Positions 16,186-24,959 of a stretch of DNA of 38,084 bases are shown here, one piece after another. Both the position numbers and the translations under genes were made by a program. The notes beneath the pieces are model-generated. The model worked only from the letters and a program-made list of their open reading frames with translations. It was not told the origin of the DNA and did no database searches. Numbering within the stretch: the first letter of the stretch is position 1; every line of letters starts with the position of its first letter. This DNA is from Planctomycetota bacterium. Its GTDB lineage: Bacteria > Planctomycetota > Planctomycetia > Isosphaerales > Isosphaeraceae. The DNA lies in assembly GCA_021777845.1 (NCBI GenBank), contig JAJYDB010000010.1, positions 1 through 38,084 of the forward strand, given 5' to 3'.

Positions 16186-16902
16186 TCAGGATCGATGACG
16201 GACCGAGGTCTTCGGCTTGGAGGGGGCGGGCGCGGCTTTCTTCTCCTCATTCCGATTTTTTTCAGGCCCGGAGGCGGCTCCGTCGGGCATTTCCTCGATG
16301 ATCGTCGGCTTCCGAAGTCGCGCGGCGTCGGCCTCCTCGTCGAGAGTTTGGCCCGGCTCGCGGAGTCGGTCGACCGCGTCGCGGAGGTCGTGCAGCTCGC
16401 GGTGGATCGTCTTCAGCTCGTCCTCGACGCGACGCAGCGGATCGTCGGCAGTACGGGCATCGGTAATAATAAGCAGGTTGTCTTCGGGAACAACCTTGTA
16501 AGTGAGGTCGAGCTGACCGAGCAAAAGGCCGAGTCCGGTTTTCAGACGAACGCCTTCGAGTTCGAGCTCGACGGTATCCTCGGGGAGGACCTCCTGGCGG
16601 TCGAGTGCGGCCAGGTCCAGGACCACCGCGGCGTTGAGCATCCGTCCGAGATGCTTGCAGACATCTTTAAGCGGGGTTGGCTTGTCGAACGGGAAAAAGA
16701 AAGGCCGATCGAGGGCTTCGCGGACGGTCGGCGCGGGGGGTCGCTCGCGGCGCTCGGGGGCGACGTCGGCGCCGCGGCCCGCGGTCGGGGGCGGCTCGAC
16801 CTTGCGCGCTTGAGCCGGCACGAAGCGGCCATGTTGCCCGAAGGCCACCAACAACGCGGCGGCTCCGCACGCGGTCCCAAACCAGCACAATTTACGTAAC
16901 AT
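16186..16902 (-). CDS. Exported protein with a secretin/TonB N-terminal (STN)-like domain
   Basis: The start is placed at the ATG at 16902 (MLRKLCWFG...), preceded closely by GAGG; the adjacent ATG at 16905 is also possible. The first 25 residues are a hydrophobic export signal. The core (about 70-150) reads LKDVCKHLGRMLNAAVVLDLAALD, VELELEGVRLKTGLGLLLGQLDLTYKVVPEDNLLIITD, which has the beta-alpha-beta pattern of STN/secretin N0-type domains. A coiled-coil segment (RRVEDELKTIHRELHDLRDAVDRL) and a Lys/Pro-rich tail follow. No secretin pore domain is present, so this is a free-standing domain. It is convergent with the upstream plus-strand gene and may share a transcript with no one. Confidence 0.6.
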   Translation of the reverse strand: MLRKLCWFGTACGAAALLVAFGQHGRFVPAQARKVEPPPTAGRGADVAPERRERPPAPTVREALDRPFFFPFDKPTPLKDVCKHLGRMLNAAVVLDLAALDRQEVLPEDTVELELEGVRLKTGLGLLLGQLDLTYKVVPEDNLLIITDARTADDPLRRVEDELKTIHRELHDLRDAVDRLREPGQTLDEEADAARLRKPTIIEEMPDGAASGPEKNRNEEKKAAPAPSKPKTSVRHRS

Positions 16903-16998
16903 CATTGCCTCGTTCAGGTTGCGGTCGACGGTTCGATCTGACTCCCGCATCGATCCCATCTTACACGGACGACCGGCGTTTCGTCGCGTCCCCAGCGG

Positions 16999-18153
16999 TC
17001 AAGGTTCGACGGCGGCGACGCGTCCGCGGGCGAGCGCGGCGTCGACGGCGGCGTCGGTCGGGAACCCGAAGTGAGCGATGTCGAGGACGAGCGCCGCGGC
17101 GGCCGAGCCTCGATGCGCGGCGGCAACGACGTCGTCCGCGCTTATTAGGCTGACCGGGCCGCGGCTAAGCAGCGTTTTAATGAGTGTCGCGGCGAAGGCT
17201 TCGCCGGCGCGGTTGGTATCGACCGGGAGTTGATCGCGTGGAAAAGCGGGGACGCGGACCCGACGCAGCCTGCCTGCCTGGTCGCGACAGGCCACCTCGG
17301 CGCCGGCTTCTCCGTCGGTGATCGAGAGCACTTGGAGCTTGCTTTCGAGGTGTGCGCGGTCGTGTTCGGGGAGCGTCGTCCACTCGCGGCGGTTGCACGC
17401 GAGGATGTCGACGTGGTCGGCGAGCGCGGCCACGGGCGGTTCGACGTCGAGCATATTGCGCAGCGACGGCGCGAACATGCGGACCGCAGCTCCAGGTGCA
17501 GCAAGCGCTTGCGACGCGAGCGCGTTCGTGCCGGAGGCGACGACGCGGAGGTCGCACTGGGCGTAGGCGGGGAAATTTGGGTCGAGTGCGACGGCGGCGG
17601 GGCCTCGGAAACCGACGGGGAGCTTGTCGCCGTGCGGGCCGCTGGAGACGACGAGGGTCCAGTCGGCGGCGGGTCGGGCCCGCGCGGCGGAGGCGATGCG
17701 GACGCCGGCCTCGTCGAGGAGGCGTTCGATGCGCGCCGAGGTTTCGTCGCCCTCAACCCCGAGCACGGTGACGAGATCCCCGCCTAATGCCGCGGCATAG
17801 CCCGCCCCCATCCCGCCTAAATCGTCGCTCCAATCGATGCCGACGGCGGAAGTCGCGCGGAGTTGAACGCCCTCGGGGGCGAGCGGTCGGGAGAGGTGGA
17901 TCAGTCCGCAGGGGCCTGGCCAGCGCGGGGGGGGTTTGATTTCGAGGGTGGCGTCGTTGGGGTCGAGGAGTCGGATCGAGGCGGGTCGCGCGGCGTCGTC
18001 GCGGCCGGCTTCGAGGCGGCCGTCGAGGCTGAAGTCGAGCGGCGGGTCGGCGAGGCGGCGATCGACGCGGAGCACGCGGTCTAAGTAGGCGGGGCCGATG
18101 ACGATGATTCGGGGGCGGGTCGGCGGCATGAACGGGGGTCCTGCGGAGTCCAT
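16999..18153 (-). CDS. PfkB/ribokinase-fold protein with altered catalytic motif
   Basis: The 384-residue protein has the PfkB sugar-kinase fold: an N-terminal glycine-rich stretch (DLGGMGAGYAAALGGDLVTVLGVEGDE), ALDPNFPAY, and the C-terminal signature region. In active members the signature is DTxGAGDxF, where the final Asp is the catalytic base and the glycines form the anion hole. Here it reads DTNRAGEAF (312-320), so Gly is replaced by Arg and Asp by Glu. It may be inactive or use an unusual substrate. The start is uncertain: the ATG at 18153 lacks a ribosome site and an ATG at 18129 would give a protein starting MPPTRPRIIVIG, closer to family length. It is divergent from the MBL-fold gene. 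Confidence 0.65.
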   Translation of the reverse strand: MDSAGPPFMPPTRPRIIVIGPAYLDRVLRVDRRLADPPLDFSLDGRLEAGRDDAARPASIRLLDPNDATLEIKPPPRWPGPCGLIHLSRPLAPEGVQLRATSAVGIDWSDDLGGMGAGYAAALGGDLVTVLGVEGDETSARIERLLDEAGVRIASAARARPAADWTLVVSSGPHGDKLPVGFRGPAAVALDPNFPAYAQCDLRVVASGTNALASQALAAPGAAVRMFAPSLRNMLDVEPPVAALADHVDILACNRREWTTLPEHDRAHLESKLQVLSITDGEAGAEVACRDQAGRLRRVRVPAFPRDQLPVDTNRAGEAFAATLIKTLLSRGPVSLISADDVVAAAHRGSAAAALVLDIAHFGFPTDAAVDAALARGRVAAVEP

Positions 18154-18262
18154 ATGGGAAAGTCGTCGGTCGAGCCGGCGTATCTCGAACCGCGGGGGGG
18201 CGATTATACTCTAGGAAGGGAGAGCGGCCGCGGGTCGCGGGGTTGGGGAGACGACGAGGGGT

Positions 18263-19150
18263 TTGGCATTGTCGACCGAGATGGAAGAGACGTTGGATTC
18301 GCTGGACCATCCGGTTGACAACGCGCCGGTGCGGGTATTGACGCACGGTTCGCTGACGGTGGAGGGTTACTCGCGGGCGGCGGTGCAGACGTACTGGCGG
18401 ATTCCGGAGTTGAAGCTGGGGTTTGATCTAGGCGCGCAGCCGTGGTCGTTTATGTCGACGCCGACGTGGTTTGTGTCGCATGCGCACTTGGATCACATTG
18501 CGGCGTTGCCTGTCTATGTGGCGCGTCGTCGGATGATGAAGATGTCGCCGCCGACGATCTATCTGCCGCACTCGGCGGTGGAGGGGGTGGAGGCGCTGCT
18601 GCGTGCGTTTCAGAGGCTCGACCGCGGTCGGATGCCGGTCAACCTGGTCGGTTTGGAGCCTGGTCAAGAGGTAGAGCTGTCGCGCGAGCTGGTGGCGTCG
18701 ACGTTCGCGACGCGGCACACCGTGCCGTCGCTCGGCTTCGTCGTTTACGAGCGGCGACGGAAGTTGAAGCCGGAGTTTCACAACCTCGACGGCAACCAGA
18801 TTCGCGACTTGAGGCTCTCGGGGGTCGAAGTGGCGAGCGAGATCCGCATCCCGCGCGTGGCCTATTTAGGCGATACAGCGCCGCAGGGGCTCGATGCGCA
18901 CCCGGATCTTTATCGCGCCGAGGTTTTGATCATGGAGATGACGTTCGTCGCGCCTGGGGAACGTCCCGAGCGGATCCACAAGTATGGCCACACGCATTTG
19001 GACGACTTTATCGCGCGGGCGGACCTGTTCCAGAACGAGTTGATCGTGGCGTCGCACTTTAGCACGAGGCTGCCGTCGGAGCAGATTCGGAGGATCGTGG
19101 AGCGTCGACTGCCGGAGAGTTTGCGGTCGCGGCTGAAGGTTTGGCTTTAA
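18263..19150 (+). CDS. MBL-fold hydrolase, ribonuclease Z-like
   Basis: The 295-residue metallo-beta-lactamase-fold protein carries the metal motif SHAHLDHIAAL (about 74-84), the later histidine in FATRHTVPS, the aspartate in YLGDT and the C-terminal HFSTR. The order and the FSTR element resemble RNase Z-like nucleases, which process tRNA 3' ends. The neighbouring tRNAs without encoded CCA make such an enzyme necessary, but this could be another member of the superfamily. The start is a TTG: either 18263 or 18269, the latter better spaced from GAGGG at 18256-18260; an ATG at 18281 is also possible. A TATACT at 18205-18210 may be its -10 element. Confidence 0.7.
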   Translation: MALSTEMEETLDSLDHPVDNAPVRVLTHGSLTVEGYSRAAVQTYWRIPELKLGFDLGAQPWSFMSTPTWFVSHAHLDHIAALPVYVARRRMMKMSPPTIYLPHSAVEGVEALLRAFQRLDRGRMPVNLVGLEPGQEVELSRELVASTFATRHTVPSLGFVVYERRRKLKPEFHNLDGNQIRDLRLSGVEVASEIRIPRVAYLGDTAPQGLDAHPDLYRAEVLIMEMTFVAPGERPERIHKYGHTHLDDFIARADLFQNELIVASHFSTRLPSEQIRRIVERRLPESLRSRLKVWL

Positions 19151-19221
19151 TAAAGACGCAGACTCGACCGCGACGCTCGCGGCCGGCGGTCGCGGAGCCC
19201 TTTTGAGAGACGTATCGAACC

Positions 19222-19692
19222 ATGAGCGACGAGCATGCGAACCCCGCGCCGCTGGGCATCGACCCGTCGGCCTCGCGGCGTATCTTCTTATTGATGCTGA
19301 CGTTGGGCTTGGGGGCCTACGTGTCGTTCACGCTCATGAAGAAGACGGAGCCGGTTCCGGCGGAGGTGTCGAAGGACCCGTTGTTGGCGGCGGGCCGCGA
19401 GATTTATTTGGCACGATGCGCGGGTTGTCACGGGACGACGGGCAAAGGCGACGGTCCGAATGCGAAGAGTCCGGCGGGGCCTCCGGCGGGGGACCTGACG
19501 GACGACGTTTGGAAGCACGGGAGTCGTCCCGAGCAGGTGCTGGGCGTGATTCGGGACGGCTCGAAGGACACGGCGATGGCGGCGTGGCGGGGGATCTTGG
19601 GCGACGAAAGCCTGCGGGCGGCCGCGGCATACGTGTATTATTTGGCGGGTCGCGAGCCTCCCGAGTCGTTGCGGGTCGCCGCGGCGCGTTGA
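19222..19692 (+). CDS. Membrane-anchored monoheme cytochrome c
   Basis: The 156-residue protein has one N-terminal hydrophobic helix (IFLLMLTLGLGAYVSFTLM, about 22-40) that anchors it with the haem domain outside. The haem site is CAGCH (67-71), within a class I cytochrome c fold, and DTAMAAWRGIL supplies a likely axial methionine. The final helix AAAYVYYLAG is typical of the fold. It likely carries electrons in respiration. It is distinct from the large diheme proteins at 1861-5860. The gene is about 70 bases downstream of the MBL-fold gene on the same strand. Confidence 0.85.
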   Translation: MSDEHANPAPLGIDPSASRRIFLLMLTLGLGAYVSFTLMKKTEPVPAEVSKDPLLAAGREIYLARCAGCHGTTGKGDGPNAKSPAGPPAGDLTDDVWKHGSRPEQVLGVIRDGSKDTAMAAWRGILGDESLRAAAAYVYYLAGREPPESLRVAAAR

Positions 19693-19904
19693 TTGGCGAC
19701 GTCGCGGCGTAGATCGGCGGCGGCAGGGTGTTGAATCGCGGCGGGCGGCGGTCGACATCCGCGTTGGTTTTGTGGAGAATTGAACAAGGTCGCTCGGGCC
19801 GTTACGATCTCTAGGTCGTGCGAATCCCCCATCCCCCGCGTGTCGCGCTGCGCGTTGAGATTGCCGGCGAGGCGCGTTCCGTTTGCGAGAAAGGATCGAT
19901 CGAG

Positions 19905-20237
19905 ATGGCCGACTTCGGGACGAAAATCGAGGACGTTCAGGTGGGCGCGGGAGCCGAGGCGAAGGCGGGCGACCGGGTCTCGGTGCATTACACGGGCCGA
20001 TTGCAGGACGGCAAGAAGTTCGACAGCTCGCGGGACCGCGACCAGCCGTTCACGTTCCCGCTTGGCGGCGGGCGTGTGATTCGCGGCTGGGATTTTGGGG
20101 TCGCGGGGATGCGGGTCGGCGGCAAGCGGACGCTGACGATCCCGCCTGAAGAGGCTTACGGGTCGAGCGGAGCCGGGAGCGTGATCCCGCCCAACGCCAC
20201 GCTCGTTTTCGACGTCGAGCTGCTCGAAATCGTATGA
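19905..20237 (+). CDS. FKBP-type peptidyl-prolyl cis-trans isomerase
   Basis: The start is the ATG at 19905, nine bases after AAGGA; an in-frame upstream start at 19818 adds a tail unlike the family. The 110-residue protein is a complete single-domain [57 protein letters not shown] and [13 protein letters not shown]. It catalyses prolyl isomerisation during protein folding and has no signal peptide, so it works in the cytoplasm. Its stop codon overlaps the start of the next gene (ATGA), indicating translational coupling. Confidence 0.95.
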   Translation: MADFGTKIEDVQVGAGAEAKAGDRVSVHYTGRLQDGKKFDSSRDRDQPFTFPLGGGRVIRGWDFGVAGMRVGGKRTLTIPPEEAYGSSGAGSVIPPNATLVFDVELLEIV

Positions 20238-20656
20238 ACGACGCGGGCCGGCAGGTCGCGCGGGTTCGCGAGGCGCTCGGCGCTCAGGCCGCGGGCTGGT
20301 GGACGCTCGACGCCGGCCTTTTGACGCTGCGCGCGTTCGACCCCGGCCCGACCTTCCCCGACAACTGCGTCGAGCCGTTTACCGAGGCCGCGCGCGTCGT
20401 GCCGGTCGACCGCGTCGAGCTGGGCGTCGCGCGGGCGGCGGCGGGGACCTCGGCGCGCTCGGTCGCGGTCGAGCTTCCCAACGACGTCGGCTCGGGCTAC
20501 TGGCTCCGTCGCTTCGGCGCGACGCACTCGGTGGCGGTGCCGGTCCGCGCGGCGGACGGCCGCGTCGTCGCCGTCGTCTCGATGAGCTTCACCGCCCCGT
20601 CGCCCACCGACCACGAAATAGAACGCACCGTCCAAACCCTCACCAACGGCTTTTAA
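20234..20656 (+). CDS. Small GAF-like domain protein
   Basis: A 140-residue protein whose start overlaps the FKBP stop by four bases. The alternation of strands and the segment [26 protein letters not shown] resemble a GAF ligand-sensing domain (strand, conserved PV, then hydrophobic strand). No output domain is present. The ligand is unknown. It ends convergently with the SHOCT-like gene: the two stop codons share the TTAA at 20653-20656, so there is no room between them for a separate terminator. Confidence 0.55.
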   Translation: MNDAGRQVARVREALGAQAAGWWTLDAGLLTLRAFDPGPTFPDNCVEPFTEAARVVPVDRVELGVARAAAGTSARSVAVELPNDVGSGYWLRRFGATHSVAVPVRAADGRVVAVVSMSFTAPSPTDHEIERTVQTLTNGF

Positions 20657-21159
20657 AGGCCGACGTCCGCGCGTCGCGACGTCGTCGCCGCGCGTTCGTC
20701 CGACGCCAACAGCTCGCCCCAGCTCGACGTCGGAAAAAAGCCGAACGCCAACGGCGCGACCGCGGTCCCTCGACCCGTCGCGATCGTCTCGGCGGCGGCC
20801 GTCGATTCGGCGCGGGTCGGCGTTGTCGAGGTCGCGGAGGCTGCGAGCGGCTCCGATGTCGCGACCGTCGCCGCGATCGCGACCGGCCGCTGAGCCCGCA
20901 ATCGCGCCGCGGGCGGAGCCGCTATTTGGGGCGGGGTCGGCGCCGGGGTTTGTTTTAGGACAGCCATCACGCGCTCGAATTCGGCGTCGTCGAGCGCACC
21001 TTCGGCGCGGGCCTTCTCGAATTCTTCGGCGAGATCACCCTCGTCGAGTTCGCAAGGTTCCTCGCGGGTCTCGGACCAGTGCTTATAAAGGACGAAGGCG
21101 AGCACGCCGAAGCCGACGAGACTCGCGACCTTGATCACGACGAGCAGAGTTGGGGACAC
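20653..21159 (-). CDS. Single-pass membrane protein with a SHOCT-like segment
   Basis: I place the start at the GTG at 21159, a few bases after GAGGG, giving a protein of 168 residues that begins VSPTLLVVIKVASLVGFGVL, which is a membrane helix. It is followed by a short acidic region, LDEGDLAEEFEKARAEGALDDAEFERVMAVL, with the helix pattern of SHOCT-type C-terminal domains. The rest is a low-complexity Ala/Thr/Pro-rich tail. A longer reading from upstream is possible but adds a Ser/Arg-rich stretch without a ribosome site. Function is unknown. It is convergent with the GAF-like gene. Confidence 0.55.
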   Translation of the reverse strand: MSPTLLVVIKVASLVGFGVLAFVLYKHWSETREEPCELDEGDLAEEFEKARAEGALDDAEFERVMAVLKQTPAPTPPQIAAPPAARLRAQRPVAIAATVATSEPLAASATSTTPTRAESTAAAETIATGRGTAVAPLAFGFFPTSSWGELLASDERAATTSRRADVGL

Positions 21160-21240
21160 GACACCCTCGCGGCGGGGGGTTGCGACCGCGTCGGGCAGTC
21201 GCGACGGCGGTCCAAACGGTAAAATCGACGCATCGGCATC

Positions 21241-21270
21241 TTGTCGGGGCCGGACGACGTTCTTTATGCT
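21241..21270 (+). promoter_or_regulatory. Possible sigma70-type promoter for the gene at 21387
   Basis: TTGTCG at 21241-21246 and TATGCT at 21265-21270 with an 18-base spacer. The predicted transcript would have a leader of about 110 bases. Confidence 0.35.
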
Positions 21271-21386
21271 AAGTGTTGAGGGTCGGACAGTCGAGTCGTT
21301 TCTGTAAAGAGAGAGCCGACCGCGCGGGCCCTTTTGCCGCGACGTCGCGTCCGGAAGTTGTCCCTTGCTCTGCGAGGAGCGCATCG

Positions 21387-21986
21387 ATGCGAAGACTCAC
21401 TTGCCTGCTAGCCGTCGGCCTGCTGTGCGCGGTCGGCACTCCGGCCCGCGCTCAAATCGGCGTGGGCTTCGGGATCGGCAACGTGTTCGCGGGCTATTAC
21501 GGCTTCTACCTGCCGCAACAGATGTCGATGATGACGCGGCCGGCCGCGCTCGAGACGCTCGACGCCGACGCCGCCGTTCGGCAAATGAACGCGCAGACCG
21601 GTCGGTCGGCGCTGTTTGATCCCGCCTCGGCGTACGGCGAGGACGAGTTCGACCCGCTCGCGCCCTACGCTTCGACGCGGGGCGGCGGCCGGGGGATCAA
21701 TCGACTCCGGACCCGCGGCATGTTCACCGCGAACGCGCTGGCTCCGCGGGCGTTGCCGATGCACAAGCAGATTGGACCGGTCCAGTATTACGACCCGTCG
21801 TTCAACCTCACGCTCGGCTATTACCCGCAGTTGCGAATCGGTCGCGGCGCGGGGGCCATCAGCACGATGGCGTCGAGCGGGGCGTCGGGATTAAGCGGGG
21901 CGACGCGCGGTCGTCGCGGCGGCGGCATGGGCATGCCGATGGGCGGCGGCATGGGCATGGGCGGCGGCATGGGCATGCCGCGCTGA
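21387..21986 (+). CDS. Secreted Gly/Met-rich protein of unknown function
   Basis: The ATG at 21387 is chosen because GAGGAG lies seven bases upstream and a clean signal peptide follows (MRRLTCLLAVGLLCAVGTPARA, cut before QIGVG). The mature protein has about 177 residues: a Tyr/Gly/Phe-containing region (GYYGFYLPQQMSMM), several Arg/Gly-rich turns, GYYPQLRIGRGAG, and a C-terminal Gly-Met repeat (GGGMGMPMGGGMGMGGG). It is likely surface or matrix-associated and flexible, with methionines that could bind metal, but no function is known. A possible promoter lies at 21241-21270. Confidence 0.7.
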   Translation: MRRLTCLLAVGLLCAVGTPARAQIGVGFGIGNVFAGYYGFYLPQQMSMMTRPAALETLDADAAVRQMNAQTGRSALFDPASAYGEDEFDPLAPYASTRGGGRGINRLRTRGMFTANALAPRALPMHKQIGPVQYYDPSFNLTLGYYPQLRIGRGAGAISTMASSGASGLSGATRGRRGGGMGMPMGGGMGMGGGMGMPR

Positions 21987-22114
21987 CGGCGGACAATCGA
22001 CGTCGCGCGGCCAAGATCCCCGACCGCGGACCCGCCGCTCGTGTTTGGATCGGAACGCGGTCGCGGGCAAAAAAACGTCGCGACGACCCCACGAAGAGAC
22101 TCAACCTGAACGCG

Positions 22115-22627
22115 ATGCTCCCCGAACAACAACGTCTGACACCCTCCGAACGCGACCGCCTCGTCGCCTATTTAGACGGCGAGCTTTCCACGGCGGAAGC
22201 CCAGGAAATCGCGACCAAACTCACGCATAGCCCGACCGCGCGCCGCGAGGTTGAAATCCTCGAACGCACCTGGGAGCTGCTCGACCATTTGCCGCGGCCG
22301 AGCGCCTCCGAAGACCTCGTCTCGCGGACGCTCACCCGGATCGAGCTCAAGGCCGAGCGCGTCGGCCAAATTGAATCCGCGGTGGCCGGCTCGGCGCGTC
22401 GCGTCCTGGGCGTCGCCGCGTGGGTTGCGGGCGCGATCGCCGCGGGCATCCTCGGCTTCACCCTCACCAACGCCTTCTGGCCCGACCCCACGCGCAGCCT
22501 CCTCAACGACCTCTCGATCGCCGAACACCTCGACGAATACCTCGACGTCGGCGATATGGAATTCCTCGAAGCTCTCGAAAATTCGCCCGAGTTCGGCGTG
22601 GAAGCGCCCACTCGCGCCCAACCCTGA
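22115..22627 (+). CDS. Anti-sigma-factor-like transmembrane protein
   Basis: A 170-residue protein whose N-terminal part resembles anti-sigma domains: LTPSERDRLVAYLDGELSTAEAQEIATKL...SPTARREVEILERTWELLDHLPRP. The zinc-binding HxxxCxxC of ZAS anti-sigma factors is absent. One membrane helix follows (VLGVAAWVAGAIAAGILGFTL, about 95-115), then an acidic C-terminal region outside the cytoplasm (DLSIAEHLDEYLDVGDMEFLEAL). No sigma factor gene is adjacent, so its partner must be elsewhere. It is probably translated with the next gene, which begins ten bases after its stop. Confidence 0.6.
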   Translation: MLPEQQRLTPSERDRLVAYLDGELSTAEAQEIATKLTHSPTARREVEILERTWELLDHLPRPSASEDLVSRTLTRIELKAERVGQIESAVAGSARRVLGVAAWVAGAIAAGILGFTLTNAFWPDPTRSLLNDLSIAEHLDEYLDVGDMEFLEALENSPEFGVEAPTRAQP

Positions 22628-22636
22628 GGCCGGCTC

Positions 22637-23683
22637 GTGTCGACGTCGCAGCACACTCCACGGCCTCGCGCCCGCCGAGGCTTCGCCCTGCTCGCGGTCG
22701 GACTCGGCTGCCTCGCGCTCGGCGCGTCCGAGGACGAGATCCTCGCGCGCGACCGCTCCCGACTCCTCGCGATGCCCCCCGCGCTGCGCCGACAGCTCTG
22801 GGAGAACCTCCAAAACTTCCAGAAACTCGACGCCGCCCGCCGCGAAACCGTCCGCGCGCTCGACCAAGCCATCAACGACAAACCCGAAACCGAACGCGCT
22901 CAATTTTACGCGGCCGCCCGCCGCTACCACATCTGGCTGCACCAGCTCGACCCCGCCACCCGCGAAAAAATCGAGCAGGCCCCCCGCAACACCGAGGCTC
23001 GCCTCAAACTCGTCACCGCCGAACTCGAACGCACCGGCACCCGCGTCAAGGCCGCCGAACGCCCCCCCATCCTCCGCGTCCTCGACCTCCGCGCCCGCTC
23101 CCCCTTCGACCTCGCCCGCGATATTAAAGTCTGGATCGCCCTGAACCCCGCCGAACGCGACGAAATCCTCCAAATCGAACCCCCCGCGCAACGCGAAGCC
23201 CGCCTGCTCGCGCTCGGCCGCAAATACAAAGTCGAAGACGTGAAACGCCCCACCGCCGCGGAACGCCAGCAACTGTACGATCGCGTCGTCGCCGGTCTCA
23301 AAAACAAAAGCGCCTTCGACTTCGCCGGCCTCGGCCTCGGGTCCGACGCCGCGGCCGCCAACCCCCAGCTCGTCGCGCGGATGCGCGAGTTCATCGCCGA
23401 CAACGCTTATTTTCGCGAGCACCCCCCCGCGCCCCCCGTCCACCCCGACCGACTCGTACGCTTCATGGACGCCGTCCCCGACTGGATCCGAGGCCGGATC
23501 GAGCCCCTCTCGCCCCTCGAAGCACGTCGACGCCTCACCGTGCTCTACCGGATCGTTTACCCCGCTCCAGCCGAAATCCCGCTCAACAAGGCGGGCGCCG
23601 ACTCCAAAGCAACCCCCGCGACTAAGAAAGCCGCGCCGACGGTCCCCACGCAAGCGCCGAATCCAACCCAACGCATTTTTTGA
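22637..23683 (+). CDS. Exported helical protein, companion of the anti-sigma-like gene
   Basis: A 348-residue protein starting at a GTG with GAGG about seven bases upstream. The first 30 residues form a signal-like segment (RRGFALLAVGLGCLALGASE). The body is helical with recurring patterns such as LLAMPPALRRQLWENLQNFQKLD, DPATREKIEQAP and NPAERDEILQIEP, similar in style to DUF3106-type repeats of a short hydrophobic-Pro-x-x-Arg unit. No enzyme motif is visible. With the preceding gene it forms a two-gene unit that may sense something outside the cell. Confidence 0.55.
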   Translation: MSTSQHTPRPRARRGFALLAVGLGCLALGASEDEILARDRSRLLAMPPALRRQLWENLQNFQKLDAARRETVRALDQAINDKPETERAQFYAAARRYHIWLHQLDPATREKIEQAPRNTEARLKLVTAELERTGTRVKAAERPPILRVLDLRARSPFDLARDIKVWIALNPAERDEILQIEPPAQREARLLALGRKYKVEDVKRPTAAERQQLYDRVVAGLKNKSAFDFAGLGLGSDAAAANPQLVARMREFIADNAYFREHPPAPPVHPDRLVRFMDAVPDWIRGRIEPLSPLEARRRLTVLYRIVYPAPAEIPLNKAGADSKATPATKKAAPTVPTQAPNPTQRIF

Positions 23684-23718
23684 ACCATGCCGACTTGGTC
23701 GCGAGGGTGGAGGGCGCG

Positions 23719-24834
23719 TTGAACGGCGAGATCGACGGCGAATTGATGCGGCGGGCGCTCGTTGAGGCCGAGCGCGGCCGCGGGCTGGTCGAGCCGAATC
23801 CGCTGGTCGGCGCGGTCGTTTGGGACGGTGCGCAGGTTGTCGGGGTCGGCTTCCACGCGCGTTGCGGCGGGCCGCACGCCGAGGTCGCCGCGCTCGCGAA
23901 CGCCGGTGCAAATGCCAACGGGGCCGTGCTTTACGTCACGCTGGAGCCGTGCGCGCATCACGGCAAGACGCCGCCGTGCACCGAGGCTGTGATCGCCTCG
24001 GGAATCGAGCGCGTCGTCGCCGCGACCCGCGACCCGAATCCGCAGGTGGCGGGGGGAGGGTGCGAGGTTCTGCGTGCGGCGGGGGTCGAGGTGGAGGTTG
24101 GCGTGCTGGCGGACGAGGCGAAGCGTCTCAACGCCCCCTTTTTTAAGCGTGTTCTGCGGGGACGACCGTACGTGGTCGCGAAGTGGGCGATGACGCTCGA
24201 CGGCCGGACGGCGACGTCGAGCGGCGACAGCCGTTGGATCTCGAACGCGCATTCGCGCGGCCGTGTGCATGCGTTGCGGGGCCGTGTCGATGCGATTCTG
24301 GTCGGGATTGGGACCGCGCTCGTGGACGACCCGCTGCTCACGGCCCGGCCGGCCGGGCCGAGGCTTGCGGCGCGCGTCGTTTTGGACTCGGCGGCTCGTT
24401 TGCCGCTCGACTCCCAACTCGTTCGGACCGCCCGCGCGATTCCCTGTTGGGTCGCGGTCGACGAGCACGCTCCCGCGGGCCGCGTCGCCGCTCTCGAAGC
24501 CGCCGGCTGCATCATTTTGCCTTTTTCCGGTTTGGGCGGGATCCCCATCCCGCCCTTGCTCGACGAGCTGGGCCGCCTCGGCGTGACGAATTTGCTCGTC
24601 GAGGGGGGCGGCCGCGCGCTCGGGTCGTTCCTCGACGCCGGCGAGGTCGACGCGGTCGAGGTCTTCATCGCGCCGGCCGTCGTCGGCGGCCCGCCGACCC
24701 ATTTGCCGACGTTTGGACACGGTCGCGACCGGATCGCCGACGCGCTCCGCCTCGAGCGCCGGACGTTCGAAATCCTCGACGGCGATCTGCACCTGAGCGG
24801 CACGTTTCGACACCCGTGGCTCGACGATTTCTAG
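23719..24834 (+). CDS. ribD: Riboflavin biosynthesis protein RibD (deaminase/reductase)
   Basis: A bifunctional enzyme catalysing the second and third steps of riboflavin synthesis: deamination of the pyrimidine amine, then reduction of the ribose side chain with NADPH. The deaminase domain shows EPNPLVGAVV, the zinc-binding GPHAEVAAL and LEPCAHHGKTPPCTEAV. The reductase domain shows AKWAMTLDGRTATSSGDSRWISN, RGRVDAILVGIGTALVDDPLLTAR and LLVEGGGRALGSFLDAGEVD. I chose the TTG at 23719, directly after GGAGGG (23709-23714), giving 371 residues. A longer reading from a TTG at 23680 overlaps the previous stop codon; an ATG at 23746 is a shorter option. No other rib gene is adjacent. Confidence 0.95.
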   Translation: MNGEIDGELMRRALVEAERGRGLVEPNPLVGAVVWDGAQVVGVGFHARCGGPHAEVAALANAGANANGAVLYVTLEPCAHHGKTPPCTEAVIASGIERVVAATRDPNPQVAGGGCEVLRAAGVEVEVGVLADEAKRLNAPFFKRVLRGRPYVVAKWAMTLDGRTATSSGDSRWISNAHSRGRVHALRGRVDAILVGIGTALVDDPLLTARPAGPRLAARVVLDSAARLPLDSQLVRTARAIPCWVAVDEHAPAGRVAALEAAGCIILPFSGLGGIPIPPLLDELGRLGVTNLLVEGGGRALGSFLDAGEVDAVEVFIAPAVVGGPPTHLPTFGHGRDRIADALRLERRTFEILDGDLHLSGTFRHPWLDDF

Positions 24835-24959
24835 AGGTCCCGGCCGCGCGCGGACCGCCGCGCTTGACCCGCCGCAACCCCGCTCGTTATCTTCCTCTTA
24901 AATCGCCGCCCGCACCGGCACGGCTTCGGCCCGCAACGACCTCGGGGACACGCTCGCCC

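Noticed and set aside
24835-24959. Search for a Rex operator upstream of rex (autoregulation)
   Set aside because: No TTGTGA/TCACAA-type palindrome could be seen in the gap.
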